DNA of 64,000 nucleotides from Methanoculleus sp. (lineage in GTDB: Archaea; Halobacteriota; Methanomicrobia; Methanomicrobiales; Methanoculleaceae). Each line of letters begins with the position of its first letter. Positions within the stretch are counted from its first letter, which is position 1. The notes beneath the pieces were generated by a model, which saw nothing but the letters and a program-made list of their open reading frames with translations, did not search any database and had not been told where the DNA came from. The position numbers and the translations under genes are program-made. The DNA lies in assembly GCA_018433835.1 (NCBI GenBank), contig JAHDQM010000011.1:1-64000 (forward strand), given 5' to 3'. Below, piece by piece: positions 25,324 through 33,484 of the stretch.

Positions 25324-26388
25324 TCATCGGATATCCATCCGCATGAAACGGGTGTATGCCGCTCCGAAGAAGACCGCCGGAAGCGCAAGCATCGCGACGA
25401 TCGGCTGCCAGATGAGAGCGATCAGGCCGGGAAGATCGGGAAGCGGCTCTTCCCCGGGGTGGGGCGTTCTCAAGGCGAAGGGGTCGGGGTTGATCCACAT
25501 CGAGAATCGTGGAGCAGTGATCGCTATCGAGAGTTCCAGGTAATTCTTTTGCGGCGAGAGGAGGCGGACGGCCGCACCGATCCGGTCCTGGTGTTCGAGG
25601 TAGGCTCGCTGCTCCTCCCGGTACTGCAGCCACTCCTCCTCGGTGAATTGCGGGTCGCTTGTACCCACCGGTTCCGGAGGCGTTCCGGCAACCGCATCGG
25701 TAAGGATGCCGCCGGCCATCGGTACGACGGAGGAGAAGACGAAGATCGCGACCAGCGACCAGACAAGAGCGCTCCCGCTGTCGGCAACGACCGCCGAGGC
25801 GAGGAGAGCGACCGAGAAGAACGTGAAGAGGTAAACCAGCGAAACGAGCCAGAAGGCCAGAATTGCGCAGAGTTCGGCTGGTGAGGGGACGATTGCAAAG
25901 AGCAGAAGGAGCGCGAGCGCTATGAGAACCGCGATGCTCATCGCCAGCGTCAGGGCGGCGAACCCGCCGAGCGCTTTGCCGGTGATCACCTCGTCGCGGA
26001 AAACCGGGCGGGAAAGGAGGGTCTTGAGCGAGCCCGACCAGCGTTCCCGCGTGATCAGGTCGAACCCGGTCGCGATCGCAAGCAGCGGGCCGTAATTCGC
26101 GACCATCGAGGAGAGGTTGAGGAAGACTACGAGGAGGGAGGGCTTCTCCGGCATCCAGTCGGGGTAGCCCAGGAATTTCTGCGCCGGCGCGGTACCGTCG
26201 GAGTATGCCGCGAGTTTCTCGCTGTAATTCTCGACGCCCTCGTAGAGGGAGACGGAGCAGAGGATCAGGAAGAGGAGGAGGACGAGGGTGAACCGCCGGC
26301 TCGCGAGGTGGTCGGCAAACTCTTTCCCCGCCACGAGGAGCATGCGGCTCAAACCGGATACCCGGTCTGCCTTTCTGTCGTCTTCCAC
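25324..26388 (-). CDS. ABC-2 type transporter permease
   Basis: The protein of about 354 residues has an N-terminal membrane helix after GKEFADHLASRRF, a large extracytosolic loop, and five more hydrophobic helices, the layout of NosY/ABC-2 permeases. GTG at 26388 is chosen because GGAGGT lies about 10 bases upstream and it falls 8 bases after the preceding gene. No ATP-binding gene is adjacent. The partner ATPase must be elsewhere, and the degenerate ATPase at 10.1 kb is an unlikely one. It shares an operon with the lipoprotein upstream. Confidence 0.82.
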   Translation of the reverse strand: MEDDRKADRVSGLSRMLLVAGKEFADHLASRRFTLVLLLFLILCSVSLYEGVENYSEKLAAYSDGTAPAQKFLGYPDWMPEKPSLLVVFLNLSSMVANYGPLLAIATGFDLITRERWSGSLKTLLSRPVFRDEVITGKALGGFAALTLAMSIAVLIALALLLLFAIVPSPAELCAILAFWLVSLVYLFTFFSVALLASAVVADSGSALVWSLVAIFVFSSVVPMAGGILTDAVAGTPPEPVGTSDPQFTEEEWLQYREEQRAYLEHQDRIGAAVRLLSPQKNYLELSIAITAPRFSMWINPDPFALRTPHPGEEPLPDLPGLIALIWQPIVAMLALPAVFFGAAYTRFMRMDIR

Positions 26389-26396
26389 CGCGACTG

Positions 26397-27419
26397 TTAC
26401 CTCCCCGGGTTGTAAGACGCAAAGAGAACTTCTCCCGAATGGGCGTCCATCCATATTCCGGCCGTTCGCGGCGGGTCCTGCGACCGGTACCATTCATCGT
26501 CGAACTCGATATGCCAGGCAAGAGGCACCGCGACCGGCTCCTGCGACAGGCGTTGCTGTGCGGTCCGTTGCCGTGCGGTCAGGTCGTACCACCGCAGCTC
26601 TGTCGACCGGATGACGATCTCGTCGGGATCCGTACCGTAGGTATCATGGAGATACGCCAGAACCTGTTCGCGGGCTGCGTCTTCCGGGATCGAAGGTTCC
26701 GGATCGGCCATGGTGTCGTTGTCCGAAACATCCCAGGATTTAGAGTAAGAGACGACGCGGCCGTCAATCGAATCGATCTCAAGGCGGATCCGGTCATACA
26801 GGCAGAGGACACCGTCGATCGAGCGCTGATACACGAAATGGTACGGGCCGTTTCGCGAACCCAGCGGCGTATCTAACGTAGAGAGTACGGCGACGGTCTT
26901 CACGACATCCGAACTCTCGTTTCGCTCCCGGAGGTACGCATCGGCGATCTCCTCCGCCGCATCGATCGTGATTGCGGGATCGGCAGACCGGTAATAGTCA
27001 CGAGCATCCTGGAAGTACGTCATCTCCCCGTCGACAGCATCGATCGATACCAAGATCTCGCCTTCCGGGTCGGGGTCGTCTTCCGCTTTCACCCGGAACC
27101 GCCAGACGTCGCCGTAGGTCTGCACGTCGTACGGCTCGGCAGCCACTCGTTCGATCCGGATCCCGGGGATCTCGCGCTCCAGTGCGGCCGCGGCGAGAGA
27201 ACGCGCTTCCTCCTCGCCGATCAGACCGTCCGACGGCGATTGGGTCGGTGTCACCCCGGGTGACGCCGTCGCCTCCGGCGACGTCGGTGCAGCCGGTCCG
27301 TTTCTACCGGCATCCGTCCCGACACACCCCGCCGATGCCGCCGCACAGGCCAGGAGGAGAAGCACCGCCGCGAGTGTGTAACCAAGTTTGTTGATAGTCA
27401 TGCCACTGTATTGTTTCAT
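26397..27419 (-). CDS. lipoprotein with PepSY/YcdB-like repeats
   Basis: About 340 residues. A signal peptide ends in the lipobox SAGC, followed by a Pro/Thr/Ser linker. The mature part has two repeats of the kind AxxxAxxYL...DGxVxxYxxxW, as in PepSY or YcdB domains. They are seen around DAAEEIADAYL and DAAREQVLAYL and end with IWMDAHSGEVLF. Such domains often modulate proteases or cell-envelope proteins. I chose the ATG at 27419 with GGGAG upstream. It lies directly before the ABC-2 permease. Confidence 0.75.
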   Translation of the reverse strand: MKQYSGMTINKLGYTLAAVLLLLACAAASAGCVGTDAGRNGPAAPTSPEATASPGVTPTQSPSDGLIGEEEARSLAAAALEREIPGIRIERVAAEPYDVQTYGDVWRFRVKAEDDPDPEGEILVSIDAVDGEMTYFQDARDYYRSADPAITIDAAEEIADAYLRERNESSDVVKTVAVLSTLDTPLGSRNGPYHFVYQRSIDGVLCLYDRIRLEIDSIDGRVVSYSKSWDVSDNDTMADPEPSIPEDAAREQVLAYLHDTYGTDPDEIVIRSTELRWYDLTARQRTAQQRLSQEPVAVPLAWHIEFDDEWYRSQDPPRTAGIWMDAHSGEVLFASYNPGR

Positions 27420-27525
27420 ATGTTGCTCCCAATGAGAGATCTTTGCTGCATCCTCGGGCATAGAGGAGGTAAAGGGAGAGTGAACTCACCCTCCCCTCAT
27501 CACCTGGCCGGCAGCCGGTTCATCT

Positions 27526-28143
27526 TCACGGATACGTTATCTCTCCCGTCCATTCCTGATCTTCTGGCGAGGGCTCGTGCTCATCCACAGGGATGGCGTA
27601 GCCCCACGCGTAAACCCTGTAATCGTCCGTCTCCGGATAGGCAACCATGTTCGTCGCCTCGACGTATGTCGCGTTACGAGCGCTGCGTGCGGTTGATCCC
27701 ACCGTCTGGTCGGCACCGTTCCTCAAAAACGCCTCCACATAGATGTAACCCGGAACCTCGTCGCCGTAGAACTGAGTGCTCCCACCGAAATTAATGAAAG
27801 GGTTATTCTTCGATATCATAGCATGGACCACTACTGACGATGCGGCTCGCGAATTTGTACTCTGCAGATCGGCGGCAGACCAGGGCATTTTCCTCTGGTA
27901 CACGTTTGCCTTTTCATCGTCGGACATGTCGGCGAGGTACTCGGGATGCACCTTTTCGAGGTACTCTCCGATGGTGATATCCGTCCCCCACAGTTCGTCG
28001 ATCAGGCTCAGTGTGGCTTCGTCGGTCGTGACGACCTCCATGGACTCACGGGACTGTGCACTCACCGCCGGCACGAAGATCGCGCCGACGATCAGCAGCG
28101 CCGCAAACAGGGCGCCGATTCCGGAAAGGAATTTCGGTTTCAT
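27526..28143 (-). CDS. secreted protein of unknown function
   Basis: The 205-residue protein has a classical signal peptide, with a hydrophobic core after MKPKFLSG and a cleavage site near VPAVSA. The mature domain is unrecognised and has no membrane anchor at the C-terminus. GGAGGTC lies 7 bases before the ATG. Upstream lies a diverged version of the leader found before the four plus-strand cassette genes (28170-28352). The end of the signal peptide also resembles theirs. Confidence 0.75.
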   Translation of the reverse strand: MKPKFLSGIGALFAALLIVGAIFVPAVSAQSRESMEVVTTDEATLSLIDELWGTDITIGEYLEKVHPEYLADMSDDEKANVYQRKMPWSAADLQSTNSRAASSVVVHAMISKNNPFINFGGSTQFYGDEVPGYIYVEAFLRNGADQTVGSTARSARNATYVEATNMVAYPETDDYRVYAWGYAIPVDEHEPSPEDQEWTGEITYP

Positions 28144-28169
28144 GGTTCAAGACCTCCATTCACGCGTAT

Positions 28170-28352
28170 CCCGGGGAGGCCACGGAACCACAACGGCTAT
28201 CCCTGATGGCAGCCAACAGCCCTATTGCCCTCCGGGCACGCTGTGGGAGTCCGGGTACAGTCCCCACGACCGAGCCGGACCCCCGCGGGATACCGCACGC
28301 GGTATCACCGATGGAGGCTTCGTTGTTATCCCTTATACCTTTTCTAGGACAA
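28170..28352 (-). promoter_or_regulatory. diverged promoter and structured leader (copy F)
   Basis: Reading on the minus strand, TTGTCCTAGAAAAGGTATA (28352-28334) is almost the same as the promoter of the four plus-strand cassettes. It is followed by an 8-bp hairpin GATACCGC/GCGGTATC (28289-28306). Closer to the gene is a long-range stem of GCCCTCCGGG (28227-28236, plus-strand reading) with CCCGGGGAGGC (28170-28180). The ribosome site follows at 28151-28157. The architecture matches the other leaders although most of the sequence differs, which argues for selection on structure. The rest of 28353-28617 shows no gene. Confidence 0.6.
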
Positions 28353-28617
28353 TCATCAGCTCATTCGAGCAGCTGGCGGCTCCGGACCGGGAATAAGATC
28401 GGTCCTGCAGGTGGAGGAGCCCATTACATCGATGCTAATCCCGAATACCGGCTGCATGCAGAGCGCGCGCATCTGCTCGTCACCACAGGAGCCAGGCATT
28501 GTGATAGCGTCCCCCAAGGTCAGGGAAGGTGCAAAATGTTCCTTGTGAAGAGGATGTACCGACCACAATCTTCCGGGAGAACCAGACAATCATTCAGTAG
28601 GCCGATTCATCGGCATA

Positions 28618-29442
28618 TCATACCGAGACCCGGGCGGGTTCGGAACTGTTGGTTTGATGTTTCATCAATACGCGGGAATAATCATCGGCGAGGGTATACC
28701 GCACAGACCGTCCCGTCCTTTCCGATCTTACAATTCCCAGGTTTTCCAGATGCTTAACATGCGTATATATCGTGGCCTTGGAGAGGCCCGACTCCTTTGC
28801 GAGTTCTTCGATGCGTGTACCCTGATTCAGGTAGATCTGTGTTACAATCTTCCTCAGGCTGTCGTTCTCCATCGCGATGATAAGGGTCTCTTCCTCGATC
28901 GAGTGCTGCGAATCTGCGATGAAATAATGAATTTTTCCTTTCTCCGGCACTGCCTTCAGAAGGCCCTCAGAGGCCATTATCCTGATGTGGTAATCAAGCG
29001 TCCCTCTCGCTACGGACATTTTTCTCAACAACCCTCTGAAATGCAGCCCCGGGTTTGCCTTGATGAAGCTGAGGATCTCAAGCCTCCGCGGGCTGTCGAG
29101 GGCATTCTCTCTGTGAACCCGCTTATACCCAAGGTATCCAACGGCCTTCAGCGGAATGAGGGTCTCGATCGGGGCCGCCGTTAACTGGGGGAATACAGAT
29201 AGCAGCAGGAAGAGCCAGAGCGGGATCGGGTCGATCTCCTGCACCGTCTCGCCCGACATGGAGGTGCCGGGCTCCTTCCCGATGTTTCTAGAGGGCCGGA
29301 CTGTGTACTCGGTAGCATCGGCAACCGATACCAGCAGCACCAGAAAAAGGATCGAGAGGGTAAACAGCCGGAGAAGTCCGCCGGGTCTAGTGCGGGTAGA
29401 GGTTGAGGGTGTATGACCTCTCTGATGATACTCTTTCGCCAT
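28618..29442 (-). CDS. membrane-bound regulator with two winged-helix domains
   Basis: About 274 residues. The N-terminus has a hydrophobic helix (LFTLSILFLVLLVSVA), an external segment, and a second helix (PLWLFLLLSVFPQLTAAP). The cytosolic part has two winged-helix domains. The first is LEILSFIKANPGLHFRGLLR at about 123-142 followed by GTLDYHIRIM; the second is IEELAKESGLSKATIYTHVKHL near 210-230 (key part SGLSKATIYTHVKHL). The layout is a one-component membrane sensor. The start is uncertain because the ATG overlaps the upstream secreted-protein gene by 56 bases. It sits among secreted-protein genes with a shared promoter and is a candidate regulator of them. Confidence 0.8.
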   Translation of the reverse strand: MAKEYHQRGHTPSTSTRTRPGGLLRLFTLSILFLVLLVSVADATEYTVRPSRNIGKEPGTSMSGETVQEIDPIPLWLFLLLSVFPQLTAAPIETLIPLKAVGYLGYKRVHRENALDSPRRLEILSFIKANPGLHFRGLLRKMSVARGTLDYHIRIMASEGLLKAVPEKGKIHYFIADSQHSIEEETLIIAMENDSLRKIVTQIYLNQGTRIEELAKESGLSKATIYTHVKHLENLGIVRSERTGRSVRYTLADDYSRVLMKHQTNSSEPARVSV

Positions 29443-29839
29443 ATACATCGAACGTCCAGGTTCCCTGACTTATATAACCACTATCCGGGTCAATGTCTAT
29501 ATGAATTTTGCCATCTACCTCTCCGTCGGCATTGTCGCGGAACGTGCCGGTCTTACTCCCCGAAGGAGCGTAGATGGTCAATGTCAGGGAGTCGGAGGCC
29601 GAGCCCCAGTCCAGGTACACTTCGAGATATGCGACCCCGCTTCCGACGTAGAACTGGTGCCTGTTGGTCTCACCCTGGCTGATGGTATCGGACAACCGCA
29701 GTGTCGTCACCGGATCGTCCGACGTCGAAGGACGAATCGTGTATCCGACATCCTCCTTTGCCGACACCGGGGGCACGACAAGGAAGACGACGACGAGCAA
29801 CAGGGCAAAAACCATACATTTTCTCTTTGCTGATGCCAT
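29387..29839 (-). CDS. secreted PPC-like beta-sandwich protein
   Basis: The 150-residue protein has a signal peptide (MASAKRKCMVFALLLVVVFL, cleaved near PVSA) and one beta-sandwich domain. The domain resembles bacterial pre-peptidase C-terminal domains, with segments QFYVGSGVAYLEVYLDWG, LTLTIYAPSG and GTWTFDVYG. A possible role is binding the regulator encoded just downstream and acting as its external sensor partner; that is inference. GGAGG lies about 7 bases before the ATG. The upstream box TTGGTGTTTGTCCCA is shared with the leader cassettes. Confidence 0.72.
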   Translation of the reverse strand: MASAKRKCMVFALLLVVVFLVVPPVSAKEDVGYTIRPSTSDDPVTTLRLSDTISQGETNRHQFYVGSGVAYLEVYLDWGSASDSLTLTIYAPSGSKTGTFRDNADGEVDGKIHIDIDPDSGYISQGTWTFDVYGERVSSERSYTLNLYPH

Positions 29840-29875
29840 GAAGGAGGATTGTGATCCGCGTTTTATGAGTTTTAT

Positions 29876-29890
29876 GGGACAAACACCAAT
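29876..29890 (-). promoter_or_regulatory. upstream box shared with the leader cassettes
   Basis: On the minus strand this reads TTGGTGTTTGTCCCA, identical to the segment just upstream of the BRE/TATA in leader copies A and C. It is followed by an A-rich stretch and lies about 37 bases from the start of the PPC-like gene. No structured leader follows here, so the box may be an operator that is independent of the RNA. Confidence 0.6.
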
Positions 29891-30019
29891 TCTATTCTCG
29901 TCTCAGCCCTCACTTTTCCTGGAGAAAAACGTGTTAGGGGACCAACAAGACCGTATCGTGCCCGTAGTAATCGTATCCGAAGAAATCGATGCAGTACGGC
30001 CGCACCGGGGCGGCCCGCG

Positions 30020-30195
30020 CGCAGTGAACGGCGAGGGGACCCCTGCACCGGATCTACTGAAGCATCTCTGCTCATTCCGGCACTGCTTTTTCCGTCGGAC
30101 GGGAGTTCTCCCGGGACGGGTCCGTTGTAGGTGGGTGTCTCCTGTGAGGAATCGGAGCATCATCGCCACTCTTTTCCGGGAGAGATGGCTTCGAG
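30020..30195 (+). repeat. upstream duplicated block of cassette A
   Basis: This block matches 38665-38840 at roughly 80 percent by eye, for example in GCGAGGGGACC, CATCTCTGCTCATT and GGGACGGGTCCG. It directly precedes the promoter of cassette A as its partner precedes cassette C. No open frame is conserved between them. Bases 29891-30019 before it show nothing recognisable. Confidence 0.65.
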
Positions 30196-30407
30196 TTGGT
30201 GTTTGTCCCAGAAAAGGTATATCTCAAAACTGACAAGTGAACACTTGTAGGTGCCGCAGGCGGCGCCTGCAACGGTGCGGAGGTTCACCCGGCCGGTTTG
30301 CCGAACGTCGGGGTGAACGTCCCGCGCGCCCGGAGGCAAAGGGAACGTATGCTCTTCCTGTACTTGAAGGTATGCCTCTCCTGCCTCCGGGAAGTTATCG
30401 GAGGAAA
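30196..30407 (+). promoter_or_regulatory. promoter and structured leader, cassette A
   Basis: The upstream box (about 30196-30210) is followed by GAAAAGG and TATATC (30211-30223), a BRE/TATA that puts the start of transcription near 30245. The transcript would then contain three structured parts. P1 is GCAGGC/GCCTGC (30256-30270). P2 is GCGG plus GTTCACC (30277-30289) with GGTGAAC plus CCGC (30312-30325). P3 is a perfect 10-bp helix CCCGGAGGCA (30329-30338) with TGCCTCCGGG (30382-30391). An inner stem (30348-30357 with 30366-30374) lies inside P3. GGAGGA begins at 30400, nine bases after P3, so P3 could gate translation. The same layout precedes three other genes. Confidence 0.8.
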
Positions 30408-30411
30408 GCAA

Positions 30412-31455
30412 ATGAATGGAAAGGTTGGAATGCGGGCATTCTCCGTGCTCCTGGCACTGCTGCTGGTGAGCGTGGGGGTTGTGCCGGCGGTGAGTGCAAC
30501 GTCGATAAACACCGAAAACAGTGATGTTGCGTCAGTTTACAGAGTTGCAGAATTCTCAAATCCGATTACTCTGAGTGACTTGAAAGAGATGAGGGAGAGC
30601 GTTATCGACAACTCCCAACAGAGGACCGATAATCATGCGCCACTCGTATTGGCCGATCCAGTTGTACCCGAAGGTGCCGAAATTGTAGCCTATGGTTTCA
30701 CTCTTGACGCTCGTGGAGTCCCGGTTCAGTACGTCGGGCTTGCAGGTGATGAGGAATCTGTTTCCATCATCCAGAAGAGAGCACAGGAATGGTATGATTC
30801 AAATATTGTCAATCCACAACTTGCGGTTGCTGAGCAAGCAGGTACACTGGATCGCGCTGGTTGGATAGAAATTGGTCGCAATACCGGTGACTACTATCTG
30901 AGCCCATATGGTGGTGTGACGGACAATTATGAACTTCGACAGTTGTCAAACGATGGAGACAATACGAAAGACTGGTTTGCGATCAAGCAGATTTTCGCCA
31001 TGGAGCCAGGCCGTCAGGCTTTTGAGGGCTCTTCGTGGACGAATAAAAAGGGGACTATGTTACATGATTGGGCTGCAGGAACATTTGGTAGCCCCAACCT
31101 GTATGAGTGGGATCCTCTTGGAACCAAAACGGGAGAACAAACAATCGGGGTATCCATAACAGGGGGTACCGGAGGCGCTTCAGCAACATGGAGCTGGAGT
31201 TACGATCAACCTGAAGTGACAACGTACGACCGGAGCAGCACTGACACCGAGAAAGCAAAGTGGGAGATGTTCTTCAACAGCGATGCTGCGAAACGAACGA
31301 CTGGGGGTATGAAACCAGGGAGCGTCGGTTCAGTGAGTCAGCACAGCAGTGGCACGTACAGGATCTTGAATCTTCAGGCTGACGGGCAATTCTACAATGG
31401 AATGACCACTTATCATACGTTAAGCCATGTCTGGAACATTAATTTCCAGTATTGA
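30412..31455 (+). CDS. secreted protein, leader cassette A
   Basis: 347 residues. The signal peptide has the shared pattern G-x-x-x-FS-x-LLA, then LVSV and VP, and is probably cleaved near VSA. The mature part begins with a domain also found in the products at 33485 and 34632, around VPEGAEIVAYGFTLDARGV and then VQYVGL. A later segment, DWFAIKQIFAMEPG, is matched in both. I do not recognise the fold. The ATG at 30412 has GGAGGAAAG upstream; the open frame extends further 5' but runs through the leader. The mature part is richer in AT than the core genes. Confidence 0.8.
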   Translation: MNGKVGMRAFSVLLALLLVSVGVVPAVSATSINTENSDVASVYRVAEFSNPITLSDLKEMRESVIDNSQQRTDNHAPLVLADPVVPEGAEIVAYGFTLDARGVPVQYVGLAGDEESVSIIQKRAQEWYDSNIVNPQLAVAEQAGTLDRAGWIEIGRNTGDYYLSPYGGVTDNYELRQLSNDGDNTKDWFAIKQIFAMEPGRQAFEGSSWTNKKGTMLHDWAAGTFGSPNLYEWDPLGTKTGEQTIGVSITGGTGGASATWSWSYDQPEVTTYDRSSTDTEKAKWEMFFNSDAAKRTTGGMKPGSVGSVSQHSSGTYRILNLQADGQFYNGMTTYHTLSHVWNINFQY

Positions 31456-31505
31456 TGGTTGAGTGGGTGAAACATATCATTTTTTGTACGTTGCAAGGTG
31501 TGGAG

Positions 31506-32243
31506 ATGATCGAAGATCCATCACCAAAGAAGCAGAAAAAAGTCATCGCCCTAGCGATCTGCATCGCATTCACCGCCGGTGTTCTGTCCATGTTCGTGCT
31601 CATCTATGATCCCGAGCCACCCGCAGTCTCTCTTCCGCAGAATATCTATGGCACCCCGCTTTCGGGGATGTGGGCGATCGTAGAGGAGCGGACCGGCATC
31701 GAGAACACAACAGCGGTCCTTGGAGACCTGACGCTCGTAGCCACAGATGACGGATCGATCAAATCGTTGCATATGAGCTTCTACGGAGACAATGAAGATC
31801 TCCATCAATCCTACCGGATTCGAGTCAGCCCTATGAGTATCATGACCTGGGATTCCCGGACTGTCGATAGAGTACCAGTAGGGGAGCACCCGCTCGTCCT
31901 CCTCTCTGAGATCGAACGGATCCCTTATCGGGAACTGATCGGCGAGGGCACAGAGCTGATCGTCAACGTCAACGCACAGTCTGGAGATCTAGCATATGAA
32001 GCATGGTACAGAAGCCTCTTTGCCCTGCACCAGGGCGAGGTCGTTCCCCTGGAGAGGGTGGTGTTCTCTACAAACGAACCCTGGTATGATATCGCCATCC
32101 ACAGCAGGATGAGTGGCGGTTCTGCCGGTGGGGAGGCTACTCCAGGGGGAAGTACCCACCGCTGCACGCTGTTCACCTTCCGCGACCTTGGCGAGGCTGA
32201 AACGGTTGACTACCGGGATGCAGAATTTTCGTTACATACCTGA
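31506..32243 (+). CDS. membrane-anchored hypothetical protein
   Basis: 245 residues. A short charged N-terminus (KKQKK) is followed by one membrane helix (about residues 10-32, VIALAICIAFTAGVLSMFVL) and an extracytosolic domain of about 210 residues. I do not recognise it. The ATG at 31506 has GGTGTGGAG upstream. It begins 50 bases after the cassette A gene and may be cotranscribed. The C-terminus FRDLGEAETVDYRDAEF ends without a second membrane helix. Confidence 0.65.
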   Translation: MIEDPSPKKQKKVIALAICIAFTAGVLSMFVLIYDPEPPAVSLPQNIYGTPLSGMWAIVEERTGIENTTAVLGDLTLVATDDGSIKSLHMSFYGDNEDLHQSYRIRVSPMSIMTWDSRTVDRVPVGEHPLVLLSEIERIPYRELIGEGTELIVNVNAQSGDLAYEAWYRSLFALHQGEVVPLERVVFSTNEPWYDIAIHSRMSGGSAGGEATPGGSTHRCTLFTFRDLGEAETVDYRDAEFSLHT

Positions 32244-32275
32244 CAGCGGGATCGCTTTAGAGCAAAGGACGTAAC

Positions 32276-32674
32276 ATGGAATCTAATATCAACAGACGTT
32301 TGATTATCGCGGGGGCTCTCGCGTTCATCGGCGTCGTCATCCTCGTCGCGACGGTTGTAGTCGCGTATACTGCCCTTGTTGCCCTGATCACTGGTAGCGA
32401 CGGTCTCCCGCAGGAGTTGGTCATCGAGAGGGTCCAGGTGGAACATCTGGAGGATGCATCCGTCATCCACCTGACGGTTCGGGACTTAAAGCAGCATCCG
32501 GCGCTCTATTTCGCGATCCGAGATGCCAACGCGCAGATATCAGGTAAAGCCCCGATTACGGGGGTTGAAAACCTCGTACTCATCGAATCGTTTGCTATCG
32601 ATGCGAGGGAGGAGGACCGGCCGTACCTCGAGTACGACGGTGCGTATTACTCCACTCGCATTCTGCTCCATTAA
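32276..32674 (+). CDS. small membrane protein, HLTEKDFEQHPALD family
   Basis: 132 residues with one N-terminal membrane helix (about 10-38). The extracytosolic domain has IHLTVRDLKQHPALYFAIRD and ends RPYLEYDGAYYSTRILLH. The same two motifs, in the consensus IHLTEKDFEQHPALD and RPYLEYDGAYY, occur in the genes at 32700, 42204, 42769 and 43232. The family is unknown to me. AAAGGACG precedes the ATG. Confidence 0.72.
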   Translation: MESNINRRLIIAGALAFIGVVILVATVVVAYTALVALITGSDGLPQELVIERVQVEHLEDASVIHLTVRDLKQHPALYFAIRDANAQISGKAPITGVENLVLIESFAIDAREEDRPYLEYDGAYYSTRILLH

Positions 32675-32699
32675 GGCCAGTTCGGGAAGTGTAATCGGA

Positions 32700-33145
32700 A
32701 TGAAAAAAGATATGAAAACCGAACCCGGGAACCGGCTCAGAACGGCTGGGATCGTCATCGCCTGCGGCCTCGCCGGCATCGTCGCGGTCGTCCTCGGCTT
32801 CATGCTCGCTGATGCCCTCATCGTCTACGCTCACGAGAGTTCGGGTGGGCAGCCGATGCTCTATGTCATGGAGAGAGCGGAACCGGGAGAGAGCACGATC
32901 GTCCCCCTGACCGAGAAGGACTTCGAACAGCACCCGGCGCTCGACGCAGTCATCCGGGGCGAGGAACGGAACCCATCGCCGTGGGAGTGGGGTTCCCGGG
33001 ACCAGCGTGTCGTCGGGGGGACGAATGTCTCGTACGCAGAGAGCAAAGCGCTCCACGATACTATGGTCCCGGAGGGGAGGCGGGGCTGTACCCGCTTATG
33101 GAGTACGAGGGTGCGTACTACGTGGTCCTGACGACGTGGCCGTGA
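32700..33145 (+). pseudogene. frameshifted HLTEKDFEQHPALD-family gene, copy 1
   Basis: The first 120 codons match the paralogue at 43232-43677 almost exactly. At about 33060 one C is missing (GATACTATGG here, GATACCTATGG there), and the frame then ends at 33131 instead of the intended stop at 33143-33145. The lost C-terminus would carry the family motif MEYEGAYY. The 43232 copy is intact at this site but broken elsewhere. The protein would have a membrane helix and the PLTEKDFEQHPALDAVIRG motif. Confidence 0.75.
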
Positions 33146-33262
33146 AAGGGGGCTCCACCATGCGGCTGTACCCTGCTTCTATTCAGGTGCATGGCAGAGC
33201 GCGGACACGCCTGGCGGCCTGCACACAGTGGATGAAGCACCCTTTTCCAGAAAAGCCGGGTT
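33118..33262 (+). repeat. duplicated block upstream of cassette B
   Basis: This block, which begins in the tail of the preceding pseudogene, is nearly identical to 43665-43796 upstream of cassette D. The duplication therefore covers the preceding gene, the spacer and the leader. It differs from the block upstream of cassettes A and C. Confidence 0.75.
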
Positions 33263-33271
33263 TCGATCTGG

Positions 33272-33480
33272 TGTTTGTCCCAGAAAAGGTATATCTCAAA
33301 ACTGACAAGTGAACACTTGTAGGTGCCGCAGGCGGCGCCTGCACCGGTGCGGAGGTTCACCGGGTCGGTTTGCCAAACGTCCAGGTGAACGTCCCGCGCG
33401 CCCGGAGGCAATGGGTGCGTATGCTCTTCCTGTACTTGAAGGTATGCCTCTCCCCCCTCCGGGAATACCTAGGAGGAAAC
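33272..33480 (+). promoter_or_regulatory. promoter and structured leader, cassette B
   Basis: The sequence is about nine-tenths identical to the cassette A leader. The upstream box and BRE/TATA (GAAAAGGTATATC) lie at about 33272-33296. The GCAGGC/GCCTGC hairpin, the GTTCACC/GGTGAAC stem and the P3 helix all recur. P3 is reduced to 8 bp here (CCCGGAGG at 33401-33408 with CCTCCGGG at 33456-33463). AGGAGG at 33471 is the ribosome site. Confidence 0.8.
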
Positions 33481-33484
33481 GACA

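Noticed and set aside
30298..30411. An N-terminal extension of the 30412 gene through the leader
   Set aside because: The in-frame upstream part (VPRARRQRERMLF and so on) is the leader itself, the promoter supports a start downstream, and the signal peptide would no longer be terminal.
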